From Bipolaris cookei (lineage: Eukaryota; Ascomycota; Dothideomycetes; Pleosporales; Pleosporaceae), in contig NRSV01000001.1 of NCBI GenBank assembly GCA_002286855.1, forward strand, positions 906,276 to 970,275: 64,000 bases of DNA. The letters run 5' to 3'. Shown here piece after piece: positions 1-11,777 of this stretch. The notes beneath the pieces were generated by a model. It did no database searches, was not told the origin of the DNA, and worked only from the letters and a program-made list of their open reading frames with translations. Every line of letters starts with the position of its first letter. The stretch's first letter is position 1. A program made the position numbers and the translations under genes.

Positions 1-452
1 CAAGGTTATCAACTTGATACACACAATAGTTATCAAAATACGAAAAAGATGCTTGTACATACATGAAGCACAGGCGGAACTTCATCACATCTCACCTCAT
101 CGCCTCATTCGTCTTCTCCCTTTCACAATCTCAACAAGTTCATCCTTTCCACTGTGAAATAAAACATGAAGTTGTATTACCTCATCGAATACCCAAAAGG
201 AAAGAAGAGAAAAAAAATAAAAACAAACAAACACCGAGTTCTTGGTGTCTTTCCAACCCCAGAACCCTTACCACACTTGCATGTCGAAAAAAAAGTTACC
301 AAGTAAGCCCCACCCACGTGTAGCTAGAACGCCCTCGCCTTAATCTCGCTAAAATATTATATATTCACAAGAAAAGAGAAGAAAAACAATTAAACAGCGC
401 CCTTTTTAATGTATGTGGTTCTAAAATAATCCTAAGAACCACTACTTTCTCC
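1..452. other. Intergenic, left edge
   Basis: AT-rich sequence with A-tracts. The only open frame (63-323) has low-complexity, lysine-rich composition and no recognisable motif, so I see no supportable gene. The last part is presumably the 3' flank of the small gene on the minus strand. Confidence 0.4.
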
Positions 453-769
453 TCACTTGCTCTCGCTCAGCGCCATGCCGCCGGACAAGGCGTTTCGGGC
501 TCGTGCGTGTTGCTGTTGCCAGCGGGTGCGGGCGCCGTCAACGGCTGCGCCTTCTTTCGAGGCGACGATGGTGGTGTAGGTTAGGCCGAAGGCTGTGCGT
601 GGTGTGTTAGTGTGGGTTTTGGATAGGAATAGAAGATGGTATGTATTATATAGAGAGGAGAGAGAGTGTGTGTGTTGGGGGGGGGGGGGGTACGTGAGAA
701 AGATAGGGGGAAAGACGAACCCATGAAGGCGGCAAAGGCGGGGAGGTAGGACTTTGCTGCTGCAGGCAT
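453..769 (-). CDS. Small single-span membrane protein, two exons
   Basis: Spliced model: exon 1 769-721, intron 720-593 (GTTCGT...CAG), exon 2 592-453, giving about 61 residues. The protein starts MPAAAKSYLPAFAAFM, continues with a short hydrophobic stretch (AFGLTYTTIVAS) and ends in a charged, alanine/arginine-rich tail. The layout (short N-terminus, one membrane segment, basic tail) resembles small mitochondrial inner-membrane or respiratory-assembly proteins, but I do not recognise the family. Support for the splice is that phase and composition join cleanly and the tail ends in a normal stop. The intron carries a 14-base homopolymer (G on the plus strand, 677-690) and CT repeats. Function unknown. 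Confidence 0.55.
677..690. repeat. G14 homopolymer in intron
   Basis: Fourteen consecutive G on the plus strand, read as C14 in the sense of the gene whose intron contains it. Next to it are CT/CA microsatellite-like runs. Length in the assembly may be unreliable. Confidence 0.8.
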
Positions 770-1963
770 GGTTGTGGTTTTGGTGTGGGATCGAGGTATG
801 TAAGATGTTTTGTGATGTTGAACTTTGATGGTTTAGTCTATGTGACTTTTGTCTTTCCTTTCGGCTGCTGTTCGAAACTTTGATAGATGGAAAGGTATGA
901 TGTTTATCACTGTTGGTGATGTAGATGATTGAATGTGACCTTGGTGGATGAAGTAACACAAAGCGAGAACACTAACATTCTTTATATCCAAGAGAATCAT
1001 CACCTTGGCTCTTACCTGTTGTCTCTGCCTACACGGTTCTTTACCGCCGATGCATCCGTTGCTAACCCCATCATTTGCGTTGCGTGATACCCAAGACCCG
1101 GAATCAGGAAGCAGGAGAAGCATTTAGGCGCATCCCAGCGGGAGGGGTAGGAATGACAGGGGTCCAGATCGTGAGACCTCAAAATAAAACGCATGCTGCT
1201 ATTGGCTGCTTGAGAATGTGTCGGATGATGTGTGACTATCACTTTAGGGCTGCATAGGTACTGGTGGCGAGACATGGGACTGAGGAGGGTGCGTGTCGGG
1301 CTGCGCCGGCATGCGGGTGGGGTGACTTTGTCAAGGTCGTACGATCGTATGATAACCACGGGCTGGGGAATGCGGGTTAGTGCCAACACGTCGAATTTGG
1401 GCCTACATGAAAATTGTTCGATATCCTTCACCTCGATTCAAGGTCCGACGCAATTTTCTCTTTTTCTTCCGGATGAATCGAGCGAGTGTTGCATGGTTAA
1501 TCTACGTGGACGCGCGAGCAATGTCGCGTTGGCGCTTCCAGCGTGCAGAGTGCAACGACTTCCTTACTCGGGGTCCTAACAGCAACAACACACGACATCA
1601 GACCATTTGCTCATTGCTGATATTCGCCTGTGAAATCTCAATGAGATGTACAGTGCAGAATCATAAACTATTTGCTGGCTCTTTACACTTAGGCAAGTAA
1701 AGATTGTACCGGCAGCACCATTCCTCATCTACCGCGGATTCGACTTCACCGACAAGATGCGCCTCGTTTCCGAACTTGCCGTTGCCTTCGCTATCCTAAA
1801 GTATAGATTGTAGTCATGTGAATTGTGAATGATCACAGAGTAAGTGTAATGTTCTGTTGATCTCACAAATACCGTTCATGGACGAACTATAACAGCGGTT
1901 TTGCATTACAGTGGTGCCGAGTGGACAGTTTGGATCGCTACCGTACCACAGTAGCAGTTGGAT
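770..1963. other. Intergenic; possible signal-peptide exon at 1756
   Basis: No gene recognised in 770-1755. At 1756 a plus-strand ATG opens a short, signal-peptide-like reading frame (MRLVSELAVAFAILK) that stops after 18 codons. It precedes GT donor candidates (GTATAG at 1801; GTAAGT at 1840) and could be the first exon of the cysteine-bearing gene that follows. I could not find a splice combination that keeps phase. Confidence 0.35.
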
Positions 1964-2953
1964 ATGAAAGCTGTCTCTCGAAAAAAAAGGCGACACTTTC
2001 ACATCAAACCCATCACCGCCGTCATGACGACAACTTCGAACATCAGTGCAATGAGCGTGACAGCTTTCCCCCAGTGGACGAAGCTGCTACCGCACGCCAA
2101 CCACTGGAACAACTTGGAGATGGCGAATTATCTAAAGGAAAAGTCGCTGTATAGCAAATTTCTTGCTGCGTCTATAACCATAGATATCCCTACTCCTAGC
2201 ATAGTGAGTGTGATAGTTACTCCGCCAAGGTTTCCTGAATCTACTGGGCCACCTCCTATACCCATAGCCACTCGGGGAACTCACGGTGACTGCGAGGCGC
2301 AGCCAACAGGTTACGGTCCCATTCCGCAATACGACAACATACGGGGATTCTACTACTCGCCAGAGATACGCCATGCGGCGGAGAACGCCCCAATCCCCCC
2401 CGGCTACATCGAAAAATCTGTCTCCGCCAACGGATCGTTCGTCGGCAGCTACTATCTCGGTCACTACGAACTAAAATCATTTGATACACTCGAGTGTGCT
2501 AGGAGATGCGATGAATGGGGCAAGCAAGCGAGTCTGCCTAGCGATGGCCCTAGTAGTAACGAATCGAATACCCGAGATGCTAGCTCAATCGTCGCAACAT
2601 CGCGTGGGAATGCGGATGCCAAGGGTACGGAACATGGCCATGACCAAATCTGCCAGGGTTTCAACACCTACTTCGAGCGCGCGCCTGCCATACGGCTTGG
2701 TCCAGAATGCCGCGAATCTACGAGCCGAACAATCATAAAGTGCGCACTATGGGGGGAGCCACTTCGTGTTGAATGCGCCAAGAATATTGGATACAGAGAG
2801 TGGGAATTTGACGTGGTCATTGCGGGTTCCAATGGGTATAGTCTGGAGAAATACGCTGAGTCGAGGAACCTGGCCCTTGGAAAGAAGCTAGAGCCCATGG
2901 TTCTTACTGCACTTTTTTCACTTCAAATATTTTTAGGGTTTATGATATCTTGA
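1964..2953 (+). CDS. Hypothetical cysteine-bearing extracellular-type protein
   Basis: Open frame of about 329 codons from the first ATG. The 5' end is unresolved: the first 60-70 residues look non-coding or intronic, and a signal-peptide exon may lie upstream at 1756. The C-terminal half resembles a widespread fungal pattern that I know only as hypothetical or PAN/apple-like. It has a GSYYLG segment, paired cysteines (ECARRC), QGFNTYFERAP, a single C after GPE, IIKCALWGEPL, and the ending FDVVIAGSNGYS. A stretch of about 50 residues rich in S/N/D between ECARRC and ICQGF may be an insertion or an unspliced intron. The last 20 residues are hydrophobic. No function can be assigned; a secreted or cell-surface location is an inference. 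Confidence 0.5.
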   Translation: MKAVSRKKRRHFHIKPITAVMTTTSNISAMSVTAFPQWTKLLPHANHWNNLEMANYLKEKSLYSKFLAASITIDIPTPSIVSVIVTPPRFPESTGPPPIPIATRGTHGDCEAQPTGYGPIPQYDNIRGFYYSPEIRHAAENAPIPPGYIEKSVSANGSFVGSYYLGHYELKSFDTLECARRCDEWGKQASLPSDGPSSNESNTRDASSIVATSRGNADAKGTEHGHDQICQGFNTYFERAPAIRLGPECRESTSRTIIKCALWGEPLRVECAKNIGYREWEFDVVIAGSNGYSLEKYAESRNLALGKKLEPMVLTALFSLQIFLGFMIS

Positions 2954-3518
2954 GTGTAAAACTGAAGGCTTGAGAAATATGGAACAGAAGTGGCTACATT
3001 AATCGGTTGCGCGGGCATTCACCTTGAGCTCTTATTGGCACGTCCTTGGAGTCGGATATGAACATGTTGTTCGCTCAACATGTAAAACGTACGTTCATGA
3101 ATTATAACCACATGATCACAGTCACAAATTCATGATATTACGGCTGTTTCAGTGCTATTTCAATTTCATTCATTACTAAGAAAGTTGCCATGTACGTGTT
3201 ACATGCTACTGGACCTATTATGCAGTACCCTGTTGTGAAGCATATGCCATTGATTCCAGTTGAACATGTCTTACCGCCTATACCATATTCAACCACTAAT
3301 CTCTCCATATTCAACTTTCCGCCCCTATTCGAACATACTATTAACACACACACACAGACATAGCAACCCCAGCCCCCAAAAAACCATAGTTGACTATGCT
3401 AAAATCCAGAAATCCTACCAAAAGAAACCTTTTTCCAAGAATTCTTCTCTTTTTCCCAAAACTGCAAGGAAACAACCCCCATCCATCCAAATTTCCATAT
3501 ACTACCACGCATCTTCCT
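2954..3518. other. Intergenic
   Basis: Convergent 3' flanks of the two neighbouring genes, AT-rich and pyrimidine-rich. No gene or RNA recognised. Confidence 0.5.
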
Positions 3519-3938
3519 TTACCCTCCAATCTCACACCCACCCCTCTTCATCACCAAAAACTTGGTCTTAGTCGGATCCGCAAACTTCTCCTCCTCAGCC
3601 AGCACAACCAGCGCCTCCTCTGAATGCATAAACGTGATAAACTGCTGCAAATGCAACTCATCCGCAAATACCATTTCGCCTTTGCAGTCCCAGTCGAAGA
3701 CGTCGTCTGCGCTGTCGCTGCCAATCAGCACACGCGACAGCCCTATAGGCACCTCTGACTCGTCAATGTGGTACAGTCGGTTCCAGGCTAGCGGGTGCAC
3801 TTTTCCTGCTCGTTGCTTGAGCAGAGGTGCGTAATACGTCTCGTTGTGCTTGTAGAAATCCGCTCGCGTGACGCCTTCTTTGCGCGTCGCTACTGTCACG
3901 AGCACGACGGGGTATTTGGTTGCTGGCGTTGCGGCCAT
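3519..3938 (-). CDS. EthD-domain protein (dimeric alpha/beta barrel)
   Basis: Single-exon gene of 139 residues. The pattern YPVVLVTVATRKEGVTR, then ADFYKHNETYYAPLLKQ, fits the EthD/ferredoxin-like dimeric alpha-beta barrel fold: an N-terminal beta strand followed by the helix that normally carries the F..H...H.P.....G signature. Fungal EthD proteins are small stand-alone enzymes or accessory factors, several of them decarboxylases, cyclases or stabilising proteins in aromatic polyketide pathways. This one is isolated from the polyketide cluster by 28 kb and nothing ties it to that pathway. A CTT trinucleotide tract lies just upstream in the presumed 5' leader. The family call is fairly firm; the substrate is unknown. 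Confidence 0.7.
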   Translation of the reverse strand: MAATPATKYPVVLVTVATRKEGVTRADFYKHNETYYAPLLKQRAGKVHPLAWNRLYHIDESEVPIGLSRVLIGSDSADDVFDWDCKGEMVFADELHLQQFITFMHSEEALVVLAEEEKFADPTKTKFLVMKRGGCEIGG

Positions 3939-4865
3939 GTTGAAATCTTGATTTTCGTTTTTGGTTCTTTTCGTGCTGCTTGTTGCTCTTCTTCTTCTTC
4001 TTCTTCTTCTTCTTCTTCTGGTGCTGTGCTTCGGTCCGAATGGCGGTGGCGATCCAATTCCCGGGGCAAAGGTTCAGCGGGTCAGGGATTAGATTAACGA
4101 ACGATGGTCTCGGAAATCGGGATTTTGTAGGATTTCTTTCAAATGACTTTTGAGATTAACCATGGATGTGAAGAGGCGATTCACAAATAGATAAGAACGG
4201 CTTTTCAGTCTTCAAGTGAGAAAAAAAAGAAGCTACGGAACGGACAATTGCCGCGTTGCGGCTGGATAGCTATGCCTCGGACCATGATCAGGTCCTTGCT
4301 TTTCTCCAAAGTTTAGTACTCCAGATCATCCATTCACATCTCCAGCTGAACTCGACGCCCCACGTCAAAACACGGCCTCCTGCATAAGTATGTTACTGTG
4401 ATCATAGCTTCTTGGCTTCATTCGAGAACCAAGCATCAATAATCTTGGTCTTATGGTCGGAAGTATTAGCATGGGAAATTATGCCCCTATTGGAAATTTG
4501 CCATAACGAACAAACATGGCTAATATCTGTGTCACTACTTAGTATGCACAGTACGTAACAAAATCTATACCTATTGCCACTGTTATCCTCTGACCGAGAA
4601 AAGACAGTACCCACCGCCTCCTCGGGACAAGCCCATCACGTCCACAGACCCCACTACCAACGCTGACCAAGACCAAGGACACGGAAAGTTATATTCTGGG
4701 TATCATTTGGTCAATTGTGACCTACATGCCTATCTACTAGTACAGATTACTGCTCGCTTTACTAAAGGGGCGCTATAAGCGCATGACAAAGCACGGATGT
4801 TTTCCCAAACCCAAAAGCTCCAAACGCCATTGTAGGCAAAAATTGAAAGTAGATCTTTGCATCTT
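3939..4865. other. Intergenic with CTT microsatellite
   Basis: Promoter side of the EthD gene and 3' flank of RSE1. It contains about 11 CTT repeats at 3986-4019. No gene recognised in the remaining sequence. Confidence 0.5.
3986..4019. repeat. (CTT)n microsatellite
   Basis: About 11 uninterrupted CTT/TTC units directly upstream of the EthD gene start, GAA repeats in the sense of that transcript. Confidence 0.85.
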
Positions 4866-7800
4866 CTAGAAGGCGTACAAGCCCCTCATGTTCCAAATGG
4901 CCTCATCGATCATGCTGGGGGTCCATTCCGCACCAGTCATCTGACCAGCAATGCTCTCCCTCTTGTCACGGGGAAGAACTAGGAAGCGTTCAATGAGATC
5001 GCCATCAATAACACTTTTGACAGGTGCAAAGTAACTACGGAAAGCGAGATGGTCGCGCCCGGACAGTGGCTTGTCATCAGAGCGAAGTTGGAGCTCAAGC
5101 TGCTGGAACATTTTGTGTTGACGGCGTGAGTTGAAGGGGATGAGAGCGCCAAGGGTGCCCTGGAGACCAGCCCAGAAAACGACGCGTTCACCACCTGATA
5201 GCAAGACTGTCTTCTGTATTGACACTGGGATGTCATTGGTGAAGTAGTGTGCGATTAGGTCGAGCCTATTAGGAGTACCACCGAGATAGCTCTTGTCGAC
5301 AAGCAGATCAGAGCCGTCTGGGGACTCGTCAGAAGACTCGGAAACCTTTTGTGGGCAGCGCACAAGCCAGATATTGCCAAACTTGTCACCACCCACAGTG
5401 GTGTCATAGTCTAGCATCTCTGAGGCCGTGGTATGTCGAGCGATGGTGTCATCAACGAAAGGGATTAGGCGATTGGGGTGAACCTGGTCCTTATGCACGA
5501 CGTACGTGACCGACTGTGCTTGGTCGGAAACGACCAATCGGCTACCCTGGGTCTTGAGACCCGTGATGCGCGTTGATACACAGTTGGGCGCCTGAGCTTT
5601 GCGTAGGACTGACTTCATACCGCAATCATAAAGACATAGGTGACGTCCGACACCAGCAACCAATTTGCCCTTGAAAGCAAGTAATGCCAGAGGTGGATCG
5701 CTGACAGTAGTTTCGTGGAAGAACTCCAGCTCGCGGCCAGTTGGGTTGATCTTGTATATCTGTATCGAGGCGGACGAGAACTTGTATGGTGTGAAGCTTA
5801 GATCTTTTGCAGTACCAACAGCAAGGAATGCTTCATCATTACGGCTCTCAAAGAAAACTAGAGCGGCACTGACAAGGGATTGGTTGCCATTGAGTTCGAC
5901 CGTGTGAGTGACCGTCTTCTCAGTGACGGGATCGACTACTTGGATGCAAGATGCCCAACTGCCCTGAGCCCTTGGATAACCAAAGTCTACTGCAGGGAAT
6001 TCGTCGCTGTCAGTTGCACCATTGGACTGCTCAGCCTCCATTGAGCCATTGGTGCCGTCCTCCTTCTTTCCACCGCTTTGCGCAATTAGCTGTTGCCTTC
6101 GATCACCACTGATGGTGTTGTTGTCGCTCTGAATCACGTAAAACACGCCCTGGTCATGGTATCCAACCATCTTCCTAGGGGTGTACTTCAATGGTATACT
6201 TTCATAAGTGGTGTTGTCGGTCAAATCGTTGAACGTGAAAATCCTGGCGTAGTTAGCAACTATTCTCCAAGCCAACCAATATAACAATGCTGAGCGGGTG
6301 ACTGCGTTCAGTAGGAACAATTGGAACCAAAAGGTTTGAACCCTCATCGTGTTTAAGGAGTACAAGGTTTCATCATCGCAATCATGGGAGGAAAAAGAAG
6401 AGTTTTGCTTACCGTAACTCATTAGCGCTCACGCAGATGATTCCCTTGAATTGTGAGCCATCGAAGTTCCATGCGGACTTAAATGAAATGTAGTTCAGTG
6501 GCGTCAGCTGCAGCACTCCGGTGCGAGGATGAGTGTAGCCCAGCCATGGCCGCGAAGTCATAGCCAGGATAGCGGGCTCACCGGCAACAGTGACCTTTGC
6601 AAATTTGATAGGTTCAGGACCAAGGAAGCGTCTCCGAGTATCACCAATGTCACCAGTCATCTCATCCAGTACCGATCGAATGTACACACCACTTCGCAAA
6701 CCAATGTGAAGGAATTGGCTATACCCACGGGATGACTTGTCCGTCATAAGGTTGATGGTCAAATCGCTTGGGGGCGATGTAAGTGCTTGAACAGAGATAC
6801 TTCGCAAGATGTTGCCCTCCATGTCAGGACTCAGATTGAAAATCCTGACCGTTTGGTCGCTGCAGCCAACAGCTAGGAAGAAGGCTCGTACGCTACCCTC
6901 TGGGACATCGGGCATTGCAAGGCAGTTGATGGTGCTGTCCAAGACGATCTCTTCTTCAGCCATGGCAAGCGAACCATCAGAATCACACTCAAAGTACAGA
7001 ATCTGACCAGAACTGAGGGCGATTGCGACTTGGCGGTTGTTGGTTGCGCAAGCTACAATGGTGCGGTGGGCGGGAGGTTGCCAATCAGTCAGGCTGGCGT
7101 GCGTTGCGCTCGCATCGTCATTGGGAAACTGGATGCCCTGAATGTGACGGATACCCTTGGGATGGATTTGAATGATACAATCCTCGCCAAACTGCTGCAC
7201 GCCAAGAGTGTTTGTATCTGGAAGGAAACCAGTGTTGGAGGCTTCTTCAACATCGTCGCCGATCTTTAAGACGAGCGTTCTGCTGTGAAGACAAAGAACA
7301 ATGAGTGTGTCCGTCTCGTCTTCGCTGGTCAGCTTCGTTGTCCATACATCGGAAGCGTTCTGTGGTAGGGGTGACTCGATGAGATCCAAGACCTCTAACG
7401 CGTTCCTCGTGGTGCGGAAAGAACTTCGACCACCCGTACCGTTGATTGTGTATATTTGAGGCGCATCCTCCAATGCAGGGTTGGCAACTTCCATATCCAT
7501 AATCGGATTAAGACTTGGCATAGCCTCTACCGCAGTGAGGTTGACCAGAGCGCGAGGACGGAAGAACGGAGGTGCAAATGAGGCCTCCGGGTCAATGGGA
7601 AACTGACCGCTTTCAAAAACTGGGTCATCAGTCTCGTCACCCAACGACTCCAGCTCATACAAAATGCGATCTCCAGACTCGCAAGCAGCATAGACAAAAC
7701 CCGCACGGAGAATACAAATACTTGTCGTTACAGGAATGGTATCAAAGTACTTGATCTTGATATTCTCGACCGTGCCGTTGGGAGCATCAACGGTAAGCTT

Positions 7801-8896
7801 GAAGACATCACCATCTTCTGTCTGCAGAAGATAGAAGAAGTCGCCACCTTTGAGAGAGTATAGAGTACCAGCAACAATCATACGCTTCCGGTTGGGATCC
7901 TCAGTAGCACCCTCGCGGCGTGGAATTGCCAGGCGGCGGACGCTTGACTTGTTGTTGAAGATGCGGCGGTATGTAATGCTGTCCTCTCCGCAGCATAATA
8001 CACCACTCGGTGCACTTGGGCCTCCGGGTACCCGGAAGAGAGTGTTTGCTGTGCGATCGACAGGCTCTGACCACTTTCGTACAATGTGGTTCAAACCCAG
8101 ATCCAGCTCGTAGTACACAAGCTCCTTCTTGATCTCCTCGTAAGCCTCGCCCGTAGGATCAGTCTCAGAATTTGAGTAGTCCACTTCGAGCGTTGCAAAC
8201 ATTGGGTTGTCGTAGCCAACGTCGAGACCGATAAGACAATAGACAAGTGTCTGGGGTTTGTGCGCCTCCAGTGGGGAGGAGATGGCAATATCGGTCTGGC
8301 CACTTCGGGTGAGGATGTAGACTAGCTTGTTCTTCTCCGTCGAGGCAATCATGATAGCGCGCCCTTTCGGGTCGGCTGCCAGGTACTCGCCTGGCACGAC
8401 ACGTCGTATTCCAGACTTGCCAAATGTCTCGAAGTGAAGCGTCTTGAAGGTGTGTTCATCAGGAAGGTACTCGTACGTAACCAAACGCCCTGAGTCGGTG
8501 GTTATGACAATGTGGTCTTACAGAGTCAGCAAGGCTTCTTAGTAGGAAACGCAGTCCAGTCCACCGCGGGCTCAGGGAGCGGCGAGCTCAAAGGTGTCGT
8601 GTGCTTTGAAAATCACTATACTGCTTGTAGCGGAGAAGGGGGCCCGACATACCTTTGGTGCCGCCCGCAATCCTGAACTTGGCAATGCGACGGATGATGC
8701 CGAATACATCTTGCGAGTAGAGCTCTTGGAAGCCCTTCTGCCGCCGCGAAACCTCGAGGATGGCCAGCCGAGAGCCGCTCGCAGTGAGGATCTGCTGCTT
8801 GCCATTTCCGAGGAAGTCACCGGAAATGGCATCCTGCGTCGCCGTTGGCTGTTTCACCGTCAAGGCGTACAGTGACATGGAAGAGAAGCTCGTCAT
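4866..8896 (-). CDS. rse1: Pre-mRNA splicing factor RSE1 (SF3b subunit 3)
   Basis: Three exons: 8896-8653, 8516-6413 and 6243-4866, joined in phase (introns 8652-8517 and 6412-6244), giving 1241 residues, close to the usual 1200-1220 of Rse1/SF3b130. It belongs to the SF3b complex of the U2 snRNP, which helps recognise the branch point, and acts in the nucleus. The protein is a WD40-like beta-propeller array of the DDB1/CPSF-A type: an MMS1-like N-terminal region (TSFSSMSLYALTVKQPTATQ at the start), a middle propeller and a C-terminal CPSF-A domain (from about residue 880). Diagnostic Rse1 segments are IVITTDSGRLVTYEY, GEYLAADPKGRAIMIAS and SIPLKYTPRKMVGYH. The C-terminus IDEAIWNMRGLYAF is also typical. 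It is divergent from SDA1 across about 0.45 kb. Confidence 0.93.
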
Positions 8897-9341
8897 GGTG
8901 GGCGACGGCGGGCGCTGGCCCCAATAGTACTGCCGTGTTTGTCGTTCGAGGATGAAGAAGTTGGCCTCAAATCAGGATGTGTAATACGAGATTCAGGCAG
9001 AGCTTGTTAAAGAGTAGGTGCGCGCCAGTTGAAACTGCGCGGCGGGAGAAAGCTGGCGCAGGCTGTCAAGCATCGTGAAATCTTTACGGTGAAGGAGGCC
9101 AAAGCTCCCCGGATCCAGTGTCGGCCCGACCCAGCCAATTGGTGGCATGGCCCCACTAAAATTCTATGTCGCAAAGTCAACGAGGGCGCAACGGCGACGC
9201 GAGTGAACGACGTCGTCCAGTACACATTGCTCGCCGTACGAGGCAGCCGACTCATTCAAAACTGCTTGCTAGGTCCGAGTGAAGTTTTATCTACAAGCAT
9301 TCACCGTCAGCCCGTCCATCGACTAACCTCAGCCCACTACC
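8897..9341. promoter_or_regulatory. Shared RSE1/SDA1 bidirectional promoter region
   Basis: The 445 bp spacer separates the start codons of two divergent housekeeping genes, so it must hold both promoters and both 5' leaders. No TATA box or named site was recognised; the extent is defined only by the flanking starts. Confidence 0.6.
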
Positions 9342-11777
9342 ATGAAGCGCAAAGTCGGCGCTTTGGAGAAACTCGAGTCTGACCATGCCGCGCTCAGATT
9401 CAAGCTAAAGAGGGACCCCCAATCTTATAGGGATGACTTTGAGCAACAGTATCAGCAGTACCGGACGCTGCTGGATTTGTTCCTTGCGGATCCTTCAACT
9501 ACGGATGGAGGTCTGGTCGCATTGAAAGAGTATGTCTACCACACGGATGCTGCGTGGAGCAGAACGCTGACTTTATTTCCCAAGTCTAATAGAATTTGTA
9601 TCGCACACGGCGAATCTATACCCCGATCTGACCCTACCTGAATTTCTCCAGAGTCTTATAGATCTGTTGTCCACACACCATGAAGTCCTTGAGATGGATC
9701 TGCGCGACAAGGTCGTGGGGGCCATCTGCTTGCTTAAAAACAAGGAAGTGATTGACTCGGTCACCCTCCTCAATACGCTATTTCCCATTCTCATCACAAC
9801 AAATTCAAAGTCCCTTCGAACTTTGCTCTTTCAAAAGATAGTCTCAGATGTCCGATCGTCCAACGCGAAAGCCACGAATCACAAGGTCAACAAAGCGTTG
9901 CAGACAACTTTGTACAATCTCCTCGAAGCCGACACCACTTCACCGCGCGGTTTCTTGGCTGTCAAAATCACACGGGACTTGTGGAAACGTCAAATATGGA
10001 CTGATGCAAGGACAGTTGAGGTTATGCGGTTGGCTGCGTTGAGCGACAATGAGAAGACCATCGCTGGTGGAGTCAGGTTCTTCCTTGGTGGCGACCAGGA
10101 GAGAGAAGCAGCCGCCGAGGAGAGCGACGACGACAACGAGGTGGACTTGGCCAAACTGAGGCATCAAGCTGGTATCAACAAAAAGACTAAGAAGAAGTCG
10201 CGTGAACTGAAGCAAGCGGCTGCCACCATGAAAAAGAAAGACAAAAAGAAAAATGCGCCGCAGTGAGTACCCCGGTGCCGTTGCCGCCTGTTTAATACTA
10301 ACCCTTCACAGCCCATTGAACTTTAGCGCTTTACATTTGCTTCACGACCCACAGGGTTTTGCGGAGACGCTCTTCTCAAAGCATATCCAGAACTCCAAGA
10401 ACAAGCTCGCCCTCGAGACGAAGCTTCTGGCCCTACAGCTTGTGACCCGACTTGTTGGGTTGCACCAACTTACAGTCCTGCCGTTGTATTCGTACTTCTT
10501 AAAGCACCTCACACCTCGACAAGCTTCAGTCACAACATACCTCGCGTGTTTAGCACAGGCAACCCATAGCTATGTCCCACCAGATGTCCTTGAGCCGTTG
10601 GTTCAAAAGATTGCGAATGAGTTCGTGTCGGAAGCATCAGCTTCTGAGGTCGCTGCAGCGGGATTGAATGCTATTCGTGAAATATGTGCACGCCAACCCC
10701 TGGCCATGACAGACACACTGCTACAAGACTTGGTTATGGTATGTGCTGTCCCATCCGCCTTTTCTCTACGCTGAAAGCTGACAATCATAGTACCGTAAAT
10801 CAAAGGACAAGGGCACAATGATGGCTGCCAAGGGTCTACTCTCTCTTTACCGCGAAGTTGGTGCCGATCTCCTCAAGAAGCGTGATCGCGGCAAGGACGC
10901 GACAATAGGTATTCGTGCTGGTACAATCAAGGAGCGACGTTATGGTGAGGAAGCTATTGGCGAAATTGAAGGTATTGAGCTCCTTGAAAAGTGGAAGGAA
11001 GAAGAGCGAAGGAAGAAGCTGGAAGCTGCTGGACTCGATCCTGATGCAGACAATGGCGACGTTGAGCTTGATGACGAGGACGACTGGAAGAAGTGGGAAG
11101 TGGAGAGTGACGGCGACAGCGACGATTCAGGAGGGTGGATCAACGTCGAGAGCGATGGTGAGGACATCCAAATTAGCGACTCCGAAGACGAGAAGGAGGA
11201 CAACAAAGAGCGACCCAGCAAGAAGGCGAAACTTGGCAGTGCAACACCCACACCTGGCCCATCAACCGACAGCAATGAAGCCTCCAAGAGTGAAGAGCCA
11301 GAAGCAAAGTCCATTTCCAAACTCCTCACAACCACCATTCTCACTCCCGCCGACCTAAAACAACTCCAAGCCCTACGCGCCTCATCAACAATCACCTCAT
11401 CTCTCGCCTCGCACAAGCGCGCCCAACTCCTTGCCGCGCGCCACGCCGACGAAGCCATTACGGCGGAAACGATTGAACTTGCCGCGTCGCTGGGTAAGAA
11501 GAATACCAAGGAAGAGAAAATTGCAATGGCTAAGCAAGACCGCGAGACGAACCACATGTCGCAGGCGGGCAAGCGCAAGGAGAAGCGACATGCAGAGGGC
11601 AAGAGTACTACGAACCAGGACAAGGCGCGCAAGAAGAACTTTTTGATGACGTTGGGTAAGGCGAAGAGCAAGAATAAGAGGAGTTTGGGTGATGTTAAGA
11701 AGACTCTTTTGGGGCATGTGGAGAGGAAGAAGAGGGGCGGGAAGAGGGGCGGGAAGAGGGGAAATAAGGGAAACTAG
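9342..11777 (+). CDS. sda1: SDA1 homologue, 60S ribosome biogenesis factor
   Basis: Four exons: 9342-9529, 9585-10262, 10312-10738 and 10791-11777, all phase-consistent, giving 759 residues. Sda1 is a nuclear/nucleolar protein needed for pre-60S assembly and export, and is linked to actin organisation in yeast. The N-terminus (LKRDPQSYRDDFEQQYQQYR) and the following LIEFVSHTANLYPDLTLPEF, spliced across intron 1, match the NUC130/SDA1 family, as does LRDKVVGAICLLKNKEV. The C-terminal SDA1 domain holds EEAIGEIEGIELLEKWKEEE, then a long acidic stretch and a very basic KR/G-rich tail typical of nucleolar proteins. Intron 1 is only 55 nt; choosing its acceptor at 9584 is what keeps the conserved LIEFV in frame. 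Confidence 0.92.

Noticed and set aside
1232..1700. Two overlapping open frames of 106-115 codons
   Set aside because: No motif, no splice support, composition unlike the coding genes in the window.
4866..6422. Separate gene starting MSYGKQNSS
   Set aside because: This start lies in the second RSE1 intron/exon edge; splicing 6413 to 6243 restores continuous RSE1 sequence (NELR to IFTF).
10940..11671. Long minus-strand open frame (243 codons) opposite the last SDA1 exon
   Set aside because: Serine/leucine-rich mirror of the acidic/basic SDA1 tail; no motif, and the plus strand matches a known family with consistent splicing.
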